A DNA stretch of 64,000 nucleotides, taken from NCBI RefSeq assembly GCF_004402405.1, contig NZ_SOFE01000023.1, positions 494,297 through 558,296 on the forward strand, in the 5' to 3' direction. Both the position numbers and the translations under genes were made by a program. This document shows positions 50,883 to 62,557 of the stretch, in pieces. The notes under the pieces are model-generated. The model saw only the letters and a program-made list of their open reading frames with translations. It searched no databases and was not told the DNA's origin. Position 1 is the first letter of the stretch; the number at the start of each line of letters is the position of its first letter. Origin of the DNA: Cryobacterium levicorallinum. Lineage in GTDB: Bacteria > Actinomycetota > Actinomycetes > Actinomycetales > Microbacteriaceae.

Positions 50883-51571
50883 ACCGTAATGAGGTCTTTG
50901 AGCGCCTCGAACGTTTTATCGCCGATTCCCGTGACATCGCGCAGGCCGTCCACGCTGGTGAATCGCCCGTTAGCCGTGCGAAAGTCGATGATGCGCTGTG
51001 CCATGGTTGGGCCGATGCGGGGCAGGGAGTCGAGATCTGCGAGCGTCGCCGAGTTGAGGTTGACCTTGGCGGCGGGCGCGCCAACTCCCCCGGAGACGGC
51101 CGCCGCTGGGACGCCCGGCGACACCTCGCCCTGCCGCGGCACGTAGAATTGCTCGCCATCGCTCACAACCCGGGCAAGATTAACCCCGGCAGGGTCGGCC
51201 TCGACGCTCAGCCCGCCGGCGGCGGCGATCGCATCCATGACCCGGGCGCCGTCCCGCAACTCGAACAGGCCGGGCCGGGCGACCGCCCCCAGAACGTGCA
51301 CGAAGATGATCGCGTCCGTGGCAGAGTCATTCGGCGCTGTGCTCTCACCGGCATCAAACGGCTCGAGGCTGCCGCCCATGGGGATCAATAGCGTTTCCGA
51401 GCCGACCGTGCGCTGCCCCGCCTGCTGGCCCACCGCCGACACGATGACGGCGACCACGAGGGCGAGCAGCAGGAGCACGACGGCCGCTCCCACGCCGACT
51501 CGCAGTCGGGGACGTCCCGGCGCGGCCGGAGCGAGGCGCTCCAGATCGAGGGGGAACCGGTCGGGCTGCAT
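50879..51571 (-). CDS. comEA: ComEA-type DNA-binding competence protein
   Basis: Membrane-anchored double-stranded DNA receptor for uptake. It has 230 residues: a single membrane segment (~residues 28-50), a SLBB domain (~80-145, IIFVHVLGAVARPGLFELRDGARV) and C-terminal helix-hairpin-helix pair (LNSATLADLDSLPRIGPTMAQRIIDFR, LRDVTGIGDKTFEAL). It precedes and overlaps comEC. Confidence 0.95.
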   Translation of the reverse strand: MQPDRFPLDLERLAPAAPGRPRLRVGVGAAVVLLLLALVVAVIVSAVGQQAGQRTVGSETLLIPMGGSLEPFDAGESTAPNDSATDAIIFVHVLGAVARPGLFELRDGARVMDAIAAAGGLSVEADPAGVNLARVVSDGEQFYVPRQGEVSPGVPAAAVSGGVGAPAAKVNLNSATLADLDSLPRIGPTMAQRIIDFRTANGRFTSVDGLRDVTGIGDKTFEALKDLITV

Positions 51572-51708
51572 GCTCGCAGGCTAGGCCGCGCGAAGCATCC
51601 GTTTCTGGTCGGATGCCCCATCTGTGCACAGAGAAAGCAGGACGGTCCTGTGGAGAAGGCCCCGGCCGATCCTGCGAGGGATCGACCGCGGCCCGATTTT
51701 GCCTTCCG

Positions 51709-54309
<2,601 letters not shown>

Positions 54310-54493
54310 TGCAGGGGTTAGACATGATTGATACGAGGTGCACGCACAACAAAGCGGCGGTGTACCCCCCTTTAGATTACTAGGACGCAGCGACTCCAAG
54401 GTCGCACGAGGCACGAAGCCTTCGCAGCTGGCCGCCCGGGGTGCCAGAGGGCCCGGCCTTGTTGATTCAGGCGCAGCACGTAGGCTGAGCGAA

Positions 54494-55129
54494 ATGAATG
54501 ACATCCTCACGTGGATCCTCGACACCGTATCCAGCGTCGACCCGGTCGTTCGAACACTGCTGGCCTTTTTGGGTATGCTGCTGGAAACTTCAGTGCTGGT
54601 CGGCCTGGTCGTTCCCGGCGACACCATAGTGATCGTCGCCAGCACGGCGGTCTCCGGCCCGGTCGAGTTTGTCACGCTCGTGCTCGCCGTGATCGTCGGC
54701 GCCCTGGGCGGGGAGAGCATCGGCTTCGCGCTCGGCCACCACTTCGGACCGTTCATCCGTGCAAGCCGGCTGGGCCGCCGCATCGGCGAACACAACTGGA
54801 TTCGCGCCGAGAACTACCTCGACCGGCGCGGTGGTTTGGCCGTGTTCATCTCCCGGTTTCTGCCGGTGCTGCATTCCCTCATTCCGGTCACCGTTGGAAT
54901 GAGCCATATGCGCTACCGCACCTTCATGGCCTGGACCGTGCCCGCCTGCGTTATCTGGTCACTCGCCTATGTCACCGTCGGGTCGGCGGCGGCCGGCGGC
55001 TACCGCGAGCTCAGCGGCAGCCTGCACTTCGCCGGCTACCTGTTCGTCGGCGTGATCGCACTGTTCGTACTCGCGGTGTTCCTGATCAAGAAATGGCTGC
55101 ACCGCCGCGAGCTGCGTCACATGGACTGA
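54494..55129 (+). CDS. DedA family membrane protein
   Basis: A 211-residue inner-membrane protein with five to six hydrophobic segments and the DedA motifs [17 protein letters not shown] and [20 protein letters not shown]. DedA/SNARE-associated proteins include undecaprenyl phosphate flippases and proteins for membrane homeostasis. ATG at 54494 is divergent from leuS. The last 13 bases overlap the convergent cydC stop. Confidence 0.95.
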   Translation: MNDILTWILDTVSSVDPVVRTLLAFLGMLLETSVLVGLVVPGDTIVIVASTAVSGPVEFVTLVLAVIVGALGGESIGFALGHHFGPFIRASRLGRRIGEHNWIRAENYLDRRGGLAVFISRFLPVLHSLIPVTVGMSHMRYRTFMAWTVPACVIWSLAYVTVGSAAAGGYRELSGSLHFAGYLFVGVIALFVLAVFLIKKWLHRRELRHMD

Positions 55130-56817
55130 GCCCGGGCTGGCAGGGTCACCCGGGCCGTCACCAGGTCGTCGGGCACCGGCGTGTGGGAGATGAGCAGCAC
55201 GGCCCGGTGGGCGTCGGCCGCAGCTCTCAGCAGGTCGCGCACGAGGGCATCCGCCTGGGCACTGTCGACGTTCGCGGTGGGTTCGTCGACGATGAGCACC
55301 GGAAAGTCGGCCAGCAAGGCCCTGGCCAGGGCAATCCGCTGAGCCTGTCCGCCGGAGACCAGGGCGCCGCGCTCCCCGACCCGGGCATCGAGGCCGCCGC
55401 GCGCTGCGACCCATTCAGCCAGTCCGACGCGGGCCAGCACGGCTAACAACTCGGCGTCGGTGGCAGTATCGCGGGCAAACAGCAGATTTTGACGGATGCT
55501 GTCGTCAAATAACCACGGGCGCTGCTCGCACAGTCCGACCACCCGCCGCACGTCGGTCTGAGCGAGCAGGCGGGCTTCGACCCCGTTCAGACGGTAGGAA
55601 CCGGTGTAGTCAAGAAACCGCACCAGGGCCTGCGCGAGGGTGGTCTTGCCGGCACCACTCGGTCCGGCCAGGTGCACCCGGTCCCCCGGCGCGAGCCGAA
55701 GGGTCACACCGGCCACGCCCTGTTCGGTCTGGCCGGGCCAGCTGGCACCCAGGTCGGTCAGTTCGAGCATGACCGGGGTTGCCCGCCACGGCCGGAGGTT
55801 CGGTACATCGACGGGAATCTCAGCCGGTGGCGAAGCCGGAACAACCTCGGCGACGCGCCGCGCGCTCACCCGCACCTGGCGCCAGGCCGAGGCGGCGAGC
55901 GGAATCATTCCGAACACCTCGAATACGGCCAGCGGCACGAGCACGGCGACGATGAGGGTCGGGCCGAGCAGGTCCGGGCTGAGGAGTCCGCCGCCGCCAT
56001 CGAGCGCGGGTATGCCGAAGTAGAGCGCGCCCAGCGTTGCCGCACCGGCAAACATCGCAACGACGGCCGATTGCACGCCCACTCCGACCGAGCGGCGCAG
56101 GGTGGCCCGGCGCAGGCGCTCATCGGTGCGGGCGAGCGCGGCGAGACGCGGCTTGAGGGCGTCGAAGGCGGTGAGCACGTCGAGGTTCTCCACGATTTCG
56201 AGCACCTCATCGGCAAGGGTGCCGCGGAGCGGTGCGAGCTCCCGCTCCGCCCGGGCGGCCAGGCTGCCGGAGAAAAGGGTGCCGAGCACTCCGGCCAACA
56301 GCAGGCAGACGAGCAGGGTGATGCCGGCGGCCGGCACGATCAGCCAGATGCCGATCACGCTGAGCAGGGCGGTGATTCCCGCGACCAGCAGCGGTTGCAC
56401 AACCCGCAGCGGCAGGTCCTGCAGGTCATCGACGTCGCGCACGAGGCGGGTGAGCAGATCGCCGCGCCCGGTCTGGGCTAGGCCGGCCGGGGCGACCGGA
56501 ACGATACGACGAAAGATGCCCAGGCGTAGTTCGGCGAGTTGCCGGAATGCGGCATCGTGGCTGGTCAGGCGCTCCAGGTAGCGAAACACGGACCGAAAGA
56601 TGGCGAAGGCACGCACGCCGACGACGGCCATGCCCAGATAGGCCAGGGACGGCATTTCGGCGGCGCGGGTAATGAGCCAGGCCGAGCAGGCCAGCAGCGC
56701 CACCGCCATGACGGCGCTCGTCACGCCGGCCAGCAGGCCTGGAGCGAACCAGCGCGGGCGCGGCTGGGCGAGCCGCAGTACGTCGCGCGCGGCCGGGGTC
56801 GGCGTCCGGTCAGACAT
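55117..56817 (-). CDS. cydC: Thiol reductant ABC exporter subunit CydC
   Basis: Half of the CydDC ABC exporter of glutathione/cysteine-type thiols, needed for cytochrome bd assembly. It has 566 residues: six membrane segments (~1-320), then an ATPase domain with Walker A GPSGAGKTT, signature VSGGQAQR and Walker B LIVDEPTA. It overlaps cydD by 8 bases and ends inside the convergent dedA stop. It belongs to the cydABDC transcript. Confidence 0.95.
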   Translation of the reverse strand: MSDRTPTPAARDVLRLAQPRPRWFAPGLLAGVTSAVMAVALLACSAWLITRAAEMPSLAYLGMAVVGVRAFAIFRSVFRYLERLTSHDAAFRQLAELRLGIFRRIVPVAPAGLAQTGRGDLLTRLVRDVDDLQDLPLRVVQPLLVAGITALLSVIGIWLIVPAAGITLLVCLLLAGVLGTLFSGSLAARAERELAPLRGTLADEVLEIVENLDVLTAFDALKPRLAALARTDERLRRATLRRSVGVGVQSAVVAMFAGAATLGALYFGIPALDGGGGLLSPDLLGPTLIVAVLVPLAVFEVFGMIPLAASAWRQVRVSARRVAEVVPASPPAEIPVDVPNLRPWRATPVMLELTDLGASWPGQTEQGVAGVTLRLAPGDRVHLAGPSGAGKTTLAQALVRFLDYTGSYRLNGVEARLLAQTDVRRVVGLCEQRPWLFDDSIRQNLLFARDTATDAELLAVLARVGLAEWVAARGGLDARVGERGALVSGGQAQRIALARALLADFPVLIVDEPTANVDSAQADALVRDLLRAAADAHRAVLLISHTPVPDDLVTARVTLPARAQSM

Positions 56818-58480
56818 GAATCAGCTCCTGCAGCTCAATCATATGGTCAGCTGCGGCCAGGACGCCCGGCCGGTGGCTGACCACGATCACGACGCGGCCC
56901 TGATCGGCCAGTCGGCGCAGCCCGGCGAGCAGGCCGGCCTCGGCGTCGACGTCGAGCGCCGAGCTGGGTTCGTCCAGAATCACGACCTGGCACTCGGTCG
57001 CGAGGGCCCGGTAGATCGCCCGCGCGGCGGCGACGCGCTGCGCCTGCCCGCCCGAAAGCCCGTCGCCGTTGACCCCGAGCACCGTGGCCGGTGAAACCTC
57101 AGCGGCCCCCGCCCAGTCGAGGGCCTGAGCGACCAGAGTCCCGGTGGGCGTGCCCTGGCCAGCGGATGCCGCTCCCAGCGCCACATTCTCGGCCACCGTT
57201 CCCCGGACCAGGCCGGGTCGCTGGCCGGCCCAGGCCAACCACGGCCGACTCGGCCCGGCTGCCACGGCAACGCCGCCGAGCGTCACTGCACCGGTCAGGG
57301 GTACGAAGCCGAGCAGGGCGGCGACGAGGGTGGACTTGCCGACTCCGCTCACGCCGCGCAGCACGCTAATTTGCCCGGAGGCGAATTCGGCGTCCATCCG
57401 GTCGATCACGACGGTGTCGCCGCGCCGAATAGACACGTCGACCAGGCGCAGCTTGCCGGCACCGAGGCCTCCCAGCGCGACCGGCGCAGCCGCAGGATCG
57501 ACCGGCGCCGGGGCATCCGCTTTATTGAAGTCGTCGTCGAGAATCGCGAACAGCTCTTCGGCAGCGGCCAGGCCGTCGGCCGCGGCGTGAAATTGCGCTC
57601 CGACCTGGCGCACCGGGAGAAACGCCTCGGGGGCCAGCAGCAGGACGAACAGCCCGACGCCGAGCAGCAGCTCGCCGTCGATGAGCCGCAGGCCAATCGA
57701 CACGGCGATGAGAGCGACCGAGAGACTTGCGGCCAGTTCGAGCACGAAGCCGCTCAGAAAGGATACCCGCAGTACCTTAATTGTTCGGGTGCGGTACTGC
57801 TCGGTGGTGGAACGGATGCGATCAAACTGACGGCGTTCCCGGCCGTAGATCTTGAGGGTGCCGAGGCCGCCGACCACGTCGAGAAACCCGGTGGAGAGGC
57901 GTTGCAGTGCCTGCCACTGGTCCTGCTGTACCGACTGGGTGACCCGGCCGATGAGAATCATGAACACGGGGATGAGCGGAATCACGATGATGACGGTGAG
58001 GCCGCTGGGCAGGTCTTGCCAGAGCATTACCGCGATCAGAATCGGCGTAGCGATCGCGGTCAGCAACAGCTGCGGCAGATACCGCGCGAAGTAGTTGTCG
58101 AGTGCGTCGAGGCCGGTCGTGACAACGGTCGCCAGGCGTGCACTCTGCTGCGAGGCGACCCAGTCTGGGCCGCGCTCGGCGAGCTTGGCCATGACCTTGG
58201 CGCGCAGTTGACTCTTTACCTGCGCCGCACCGCGGTTGGCCGCGACTTCCAGCAACCAGATCAGCAGAGACCGGAGCACAATGACCGCGGCTAGGGCGAC
58301 CAGCGTGGGTACGATCTCAGTGAGGGGCTCCCCCGCCACGAGGAGGGTGATTGCTCGGGTAAGAAACCACGCGAAGGCGACGACAACGAGGGTTTGTGCG
58401 AACCCGAGCAGCGCGCCAATGAGAAGAAACCGGCGCGCCGCTGAGGCATAACGAAGAAGGCGAGGATCCAGGGGGCGCAC
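56810..58480 (-). CDS. cydD: Thiol reductant ABC exporter subunit CydD
   Basis: Partner of CydC. It has 556 residues, with membrane segments in the first ~320 residues (TLVVVAFAWFLTRAI, RSLLIWLLEVAANRGAAQVKSQLRAK), then Walker A GVSGVGKST, signature LSGGQAQR and VVILDEPSSALDVD. ATG at 58480 lies 65 bp downstream of the cydB stop. Confidence 0.95.
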   Translation of the reverse strand: MRPLDPRLLRYASAARRFLLIGALLGFAQTLVVVAFAWFLTRAITLLVAGEPLTEIVPTLVALAAVIVLRSLLIWLLEVAANRGAAQVKSQLRAKVMAKLAERGPDWVASQQSARLATVVTTGLDALDNYFARYLPQLLLTAIATPILIAVMLWQDLPSGLTVIIVIPLIPVFMILIGRVTQSVQQDQWQALQRLSTGFLDVVGGLGTLKIYGRERRQFDRIRSTTEQYRTRTIKVLRVSFLSGFVLELAASLSVALIAVSIGLRLIDGELLLGVGLFVLLLAPEAFLPVRQVGAQFHAAADGLAAAEELFAILDDDFNKADAPAPVDPAAAPVALGGLGAGKLRLVDVSIRRGDTVVIDRMDAEFASGQISVLRGVSGVGKSTLVAALLGFVPLTGAVTLGGVAVAAGPSRPWLAWAGQRPGLVRGTVAENVALGAASAGQGTPTGTLVAQALDWAGAAEVSPATVLGVNGDGLSGGQAQRVAAARAIYRALATECQVVILDEPSSALDVDAEAGLLAGLRRLADQGRVVIVVSHRPGVLAAADHMIELQELIHV

Positions 58481-58545
58481 TGCCTTATTCTCCCACAGCC
58501 CGTGTCACGGGTGTGCTGGTCAACGGGGTACTCGTCAGGGGCGAT

Positions 58546-59550
58546 CTAGTGAACAGAGACCTCAATATGGGCCCGACCAATGCGCTTGCGAAACACCCAG
58601 TAGGTCCAACCCTGATAGAGCAGAATGACGGGCATTCCGATCAGTGCCGTCCAGCTCATCACACCCAGCGTGTACGCCGACGAGGAGGCGTTGGCGATGG
58701 TCAGGCTGTTGGCTGGGTCGTTACTCGCCGGCATGACCTCGGGAAACAGCGAAGCGAACAGGCTCAGCACGACCAACCCGATAGCGCCGGCCATCAAGCC
58801 GAATGCGAGCCGCTCGGCCCCGCGCAGGTTGGCGAGGAACGATGCGATCAGTGCACCAGCCGCCACGGCGGCCAGAAGAGCGGATGCCACGGTGCCGTAG
58901 GCAAAGATTGTCCACACCAGGAAGGTAGCCGCGACAACGATCATCAGGATGCCGGCTTTGGTGGCGAGCTTGCGTGCCCGCAGTCTAATGTCACCCTCGG
59001 TCTTGAGCGAGATGAAGACCACACCGTGCACAAAGAACAGCAGCAGAGTGGTGACCCCACCGAGCAGGGCATACGGGTTGAGTAGGTCAAAGAAGGTACC
59101 GGTGTAGTTGTGGTTGACGTCGAGGTTCACGCCGCGCACGATGTTCGCGAAAGCCACACCCCAGAGCAATGCCGGAACGGCCGATCCGACGATAATCATG
59201 CCGTCAAACCATTTCTTCCACGAAGATTCGGGGCGTTGGTGCCGGTATTCAAACGACACCCCGCGCACGATCAGGGCCACCAGAATAAGCACGAGCGGGA
59301 GGTAGAAACCGCTGAACATCGTTGCGTACCATTCGGGGAACGCCGCGAACAACGACGCCCCAGCCACGATCACCCAGGTCTCGTTAAGGTCCCAAACCGG
59401 ACCGATGGTGTTGATGAGAACACGGCGATCGGTGTCGTCCCGGCCCAGGAATGGAAGAGACATGCCGACCCCAAAATCGAATCCATCGAGCACGAAGTAC
59501 CCAACGAACATGACAGCGATGATCCAGAACCAAAGAATTGTGAGATCCAT
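58546..59550 (-). CDS. cydB: Cytochrome bd ubiquinol/menaquinol oxidase subunit II
   Basis: Second subunit of the high-affinity, proton non-pumping terminal oxidase. ATG at 59550 (MDLTILWFWIIAVMF) gives 334 residues with about nine membrane segments; VLDGFDFGVGM and GPVWDLNETWVI are typical. A reading to 59631 adds 27 residues without support. It follows cydA after 22 bp. Confidence 0.96.
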   Translation of the reverse strand: MDLTILWFWIIAVMFVGYFVLDGFDFGVGMSLPFLGRDDTDRRVLINTIGPVWDLNETWVIVAGASLFAAFPEWYATMFSGFYLPLVLILVALIVRGVSFEYRHQRPESSWKKWFDGMIIVGSAVPALLWGVAFANIVRGVNLDVNHNYTGTFFDLLNPYALLGGVTTLLLFFVHGVVFISLKTEGDIRLRARKLATKAGILMIVVAATFLVWTIFAYGTVASALLAAVAAGALIASFLANLRGAERLAFGLMAGAIGLVVLSLFASLFPEVMPASNDPANSLTIANASSSAYTLGVMSWTALIGMPVILLYQGWTYWVFRKRIGRAHIEVSVH

Positions 59551-59572
59551 TTTGTATTCCCCTAGACCCGTC

Positions 59573-60985
59573 CTAATAGACCGTGGCGGTGTGCTTGACT
59601 TCGCCGGACTCGGCGTCGAGAACCGGAGCATCGTCCGGCCCCTTCTGAACGGCTTTCAGGATGAGTTTGAACTCGACCACCACGAGAATGCCGTAGAGCA
59701 CCGTGAAGACGATCAGGGAGATGAGAATTTCCACGCCGGTCACGCCGGGTGAAACGCCGTCCTGCGTTCTCAGCAGACCAAACACGAGCCACGGCTGGCG
59801 GCCCATTTCGGTGAATACCCAGCCGACCGTCATCGCGAGTAGCGAAGCGGGGAAGCTCCAAATAGCGAGCTTCCATACCCAATTCTGCTTCGGCATCCGT
59901 CCCTTGCGGGTGAGAAACAGCCCAACGACGGCCACGAGCATGTGTACGAGACCGAGAGCGATCATCCAGCGGAACGCCCAATAAGTGATCCAGATGGTGG
60001 GCGTGTAGTCGCCGGGGCCGTACGTCGAAACGTACTGGGCCTGCAAGTTGTTAATGCCCTGCACGGTGCCGTCGAAGGTGTGGGTCGAGAGGAACGAAAG
60101 CAGGTAAGGGATGCGGATCGAGAAGAGTTCGTGCACACCGTCGGGCGTGCCGAGTGTAAAGAGGGAAAACGACGCGTTGGCTCCGGTGGCCGTGTGGTAT
60201 AGCGCCTCGGCGGCTGCCATTTTCATCGGCTGCACCTCACCCATCACGAGGCTGAGCTGGTCGCCGGCGAGAGTTGTACCAATGCCGGCCAGGACCATCA
60301 TCCACAGACCGAATTTGAGAGCTGGGCGCATGGTCTCAAAATGCTGGTTACGTGCCAGATGCCAGGCCGCCACCGAAATGATCAGGCCTGCCGACACCAT
60401 GAAACACGCGAAGATGGTGTGCGGGAACGCCGCCAGTGCGATCGGGTTGGTGAGCAGTTCCCCGATGCTAGTCAGCTCGGCCCGGCCCTTCTCCGCGTTG
60501 ATGGTATACGCGATCGGGTTCTGCATGAAGGCGTTGGCCGCGAGGATGAAGTAAGCCGACGTGATGCTGCCCATCACGGTGAGCCATATGGTGGCGAGAT
60601 GCACCTTCTTCGGCAGTTTGTCCCAGCCAAAGATCCACAGGCCGATGAACGTCGCCTCGAGGAAGAAGGCAAGGATGCCCTCGAACGCGAGCGGGGCCCC
60701 GAACACGTCACCGACGAAGCGCGAGTAATCCGACCAGTTCATACCGAACTGAAACTCCTGCACGATTCCCGTCACGACGCCCATGGCGAAGTTGATCAGA
60801 AAGATTTTGCCGAAGAAGTGCGTCAGCTGCAAGTACTTGGCCTTGTCGGTGCGCACCCACGCCGTCTGGAAGATGGCGACCGTGAGGACCATGCCAATGG
60901 TGAGAGGCACGAAGAGGAAATGGTAGACGGTCGTAAGACCGAACTGCCACCGTGAGAGGAGTAACGGATCCAACCACTCGTTCAT
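59573..60985 (-). CDS. cydA: Cytochrome bd oxidase subunit I
   Basis: Carries hemes b558, b595 and d and the quinol site. ATG at 60985 (MNEWLDPLLLSRWQFG) has GGAGGG upstream and gives 470 residues. The N-terminal SRWQFGLTTVYHFLFVPLTIG holds the first heme His; the Q-loop is of the short type expected in actinobacteria. It is the first gene of cydABDC and is preceded by two TTCTAC-N5-GTAGAA operators (61020-61061). Confidence 0.97.
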   Translation of the reverse strand: MNEWLDPLLLSRWQFGLTTVYHFLFVPLTIGMVLTVAIFQTAWVRTDKAKYLQLTHFFGKIFLINFAMGVVTGIVQEFQFGMNWSDYSRFVGDVFGAPLAFEGILAFFLEATFIGLWIFGWDKLPKKVHLATIWLTVMGSITSAYFILAANAFMQNPIAYTINAEKGRAELTSIGELLTNPIALAAFPHTIFACFMVSAGLIISVAAWHLARNQHFETMRPALKFGLWMMVLAGIGTTLAGDQLSLVMGEVQPMKMAAAEALYHTATGANASFSLFTLGTPDGVHELFSIRIPYLLSFLSTHTFDGTVQGINNLQAQYVSTYGPGDYTPTIWITYWAFRWMIALGLVHMLVAVVGLFLTRKGRMPKQNWVWKLAIWSFPASLLAMTVGWVFTEMGRQPWLVFGLLRTQDGVSPGVTGVEILISLIVFTVLYGILVVVEFKLILKAVQKGPDDAPVLDAESGEVKHTATVY

Positions 60986-61019
60986 ATGCCCTCCAGCATT
61001 TATTCGCATCACGCATAAT

Positions 61020-61061
61020 TTCTACGCTGTGTAGAACCCTACACTTCTACGCTGTGTAGAA
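61020..61061. promoter_or_regulatory. Two operators TTCTAC-N5-GTAGAA upstream of cydA
   Basis: Identical 17-bp inverted repeats at 61020-61036 and 61045-61061 lie 25 bp apart, 35 and 60 bp upstream of cydA. Same architecture as a third copy next to blaI. BlaI/CopY-family regulators bind dyads of this kind, so binding would repress cydA. Confidence 0.8.
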
Positions 61062-61081
61062 ACCTGGGTATGACAGCAATT

Positions 61082-61098
61082 TTCTACGACACGTAGAA
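61082..61098. promoter_or_regulatory. Third operator, next to blaI
   Basis: TTCTAC-N5-GTAGAA (extended TTTCTAC/GTAGAAA) 31 bp upstream of the blaI start and overlapping the -35 region of its likely promoter (TAAGAT -10 at 61116-61121). Indicates autoregulation. Confidence 0.78.
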
Positions 61099-61128
61099 AT
61101 TACAGTTCGACCGCGTAAGATGCTGCGT

Positions 61129-61515
61129 ATGGCAAATTTAGGCGTGCTTGAGCGGCTTCTGATGGATGTCCTGTGGGACTCCCCCACACCGTTGTCCGCC
61201 AACGATCTCAAGGATTCTTTGATGCGCCCGGGTCTTGCGACCAAGCCCACGAAGCCACTGGCGACCACAACCGTTCTGACGGTGTTGTCTCGACTTGAGA
61301 CAAAGGGTTTCGTCACCCGCGACCGCAGCGTGCGCCCACACACGTACACCGCTGTTATGACCCGTGCGACCCACACGGCCGAGCTCATGCATGAGGTACT
61401 CGGGCAGGTGCCGGACCGCCAAGCGGCCCTCGTGCGGTTCATTGGAGGCGTCACCCCTCAGGAGGCGGACACACTGCGCCAACTCCTCGGCGTTGCGACG
61501 ACCGACAACCTCTAA
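61129..61515 (+). CDS. BlaI/MecI/CopY family transcriptional repressor
   Basis: A 128-residue winged-helix regulator (MANLGVLERLLMDVLWDSPTPLSANDLK; TTTVLTVLSRLETKGFVTRDRSVRPHTYT) with a short helical dimerisation tail. ATG at 61129 sits 7 bases after TAAGAT, so the mRNA may be leaderless; an ATG at 61120 is the alternative. The next gene encodes an M56 membrane peptidase, the usual inactivator of such repressors. The divergent cydABDC is the probable target. Confidence 0.93.
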   Translation: MANLGVLERLLMDVLWDSPTPLSANDLKDSLMRPGLATKPTKPLATTTVLTVLSRLETKGFVTRDRSVRPHTYTAVMTRATHTAELMHEVLGQVPDRQAALVRFIGGVTPQEADTLRQLLGVATTDNL

Positions 61516-61542
61516 CTCCGCCAGACCTTAACTGCGATACCC

Positions 61543-62493
61543 GTGATCATCAGCGCCGCCCTGCTTGGCGTCATTGCCGTGATTCTCGCTTGGCCTTTTC
61601 CGTTGGTGCTGGCCCGGTCGGATTGGCCCGCGCGCTCCCCGGACGTCGCCCTCGTGCTCTGGCAGACCATCGCCCTGTCCGGTGGCATGTCGATGATCGG
61701 CTCCCTGCTGCTCTACGGTCTTGTTCCGTTCGGTAATGCTCTGCCACAGAGCGTCATCTTCCTCGGCGACAGCCTGCGGTCCGGTACTCTTCCGGCCGAT
61801 ACGCGTTTCACCCACGTGCTCGCGCTCGGGGCAGCTATTCTGCTCAGCACTCACCTGCTGTTGAATTTGTTCGCCACTTTCGTGCGCGCCGAGCGACAGC
61901 GACGCCGCCACTACACTCTCATCGCCCTGCTCAGCGATCCTCTGAACGGCCAACCGGGAATGCGCGTCATCGACCATCCTGCCCCGGTCGCCTATTGCCT
62001 TCCCGGTGCTGGTCATTCCGCGACGGTGCTGTCTAAGGGATTGCTCCGCCTGCTCGACGCCGACCAGGTGCGTGCGGTGATCGCCCACGAACGAGCCCAT
62101 CTGGTTCAGCAGCATCACCTGGTGTTACTGGCCTTCAAGAGTTGGCACAGCGCCCTACCCTGGTTTCCCATCGCCAATCGCGCCGAAAATGCCGTGGCGC
62201 TCTTGGTTGAAATGATCGCGGACGATCGCGCACGCCGCGACGTGGACGACCGCACACTTGCTACCGCTATCGCGCTCGTGGGGCTGGGGCAACAACCGGA
62301 GGTCCTCGCCGCAGCGTCGGATGGCGAGTCGGACGAGCCATGGATCTCGTCGCCGGAGCGCGCTCTCGTCGCTCCGCGGGTGTACCGGCTCATGAACCAG
62401 GCTCTTCCCCTGTCCCGCCTCGCCACCATGGCCGTCTTCGTGACCGCGATCGCGCTCGCCCTCGCCCCCGCCATCGTGCTGTTGCGGGCATAG
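61543..62493 (+). CDS. M56 family membrane metalloprotease (BlaR1/MecR1-like)
   Basis: A 316-residue protein from GTG at 61543. It has four hydrophobic segments and the zinc-protease HExxH site HERAH (His182, Glu183, His186) between segments three and four. The C-terminal penicillin-sensing domain of BlaR1 is absent; the protein ends with a short membrane segment, so the signal sensed is not beta-lactam of the classical kind. It probably degrades the adjacent repressor in response to a membrane signal. A bidirectional terminator follows. Confidence 0.9.
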   Translation: MIISAALLGVIAVILAWPFPLVLARSDWPARSPDVALVLWQTIALSGGMSMIGSLLLYGLVPFGNALPQSVIFLGDSLRSGTLPADTRFTHVLALGAAILLSTHLLLNLFATFVRAERQRRRHYTLIALLSDPLNGQPGMRVIDHPAPVAYCLPGAGHSATVLSKGLLRLLDADQVRAVIAHERAHLVQQHHLVLLAFKSWHSALPWFPIANRAENAVALLVEMIADDRARRDVDDRTLATAIALVGLGQQPEVLAAASDGESDEPWISSPERALVAPRVYRLMNQALPLSRLATMAVFVTAIALALAPAIVLLRA

Positions 62494-62498
62494 ACGCA

Positions 62499-62542
62499 CA
62501 AAACCCTCACACCGCCCAAGAAGGGACGTTATGAGGGTTTTG
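62499..62542. terminator. Bidirectional terminator between M56 peptidase and osmolyte-binding gene
   Basis: An 11-bp perfect stem, CAAAACCCTCA (62499-62509) with TGAGGGTTTTG (62532-62542), 22-base loop. It lies between convergent genes; on both strands the stem ends in a short T-rich run. Confidence 0.75.
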
Positions 62543-62557
62543 GGTGAAACGATACTG

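Noticed and set aside
54310..54493. T-box or attenuator in front of leuS
   Set aside because: No T-box core sequence, no Leu-codon run and no terminator-like stem found.
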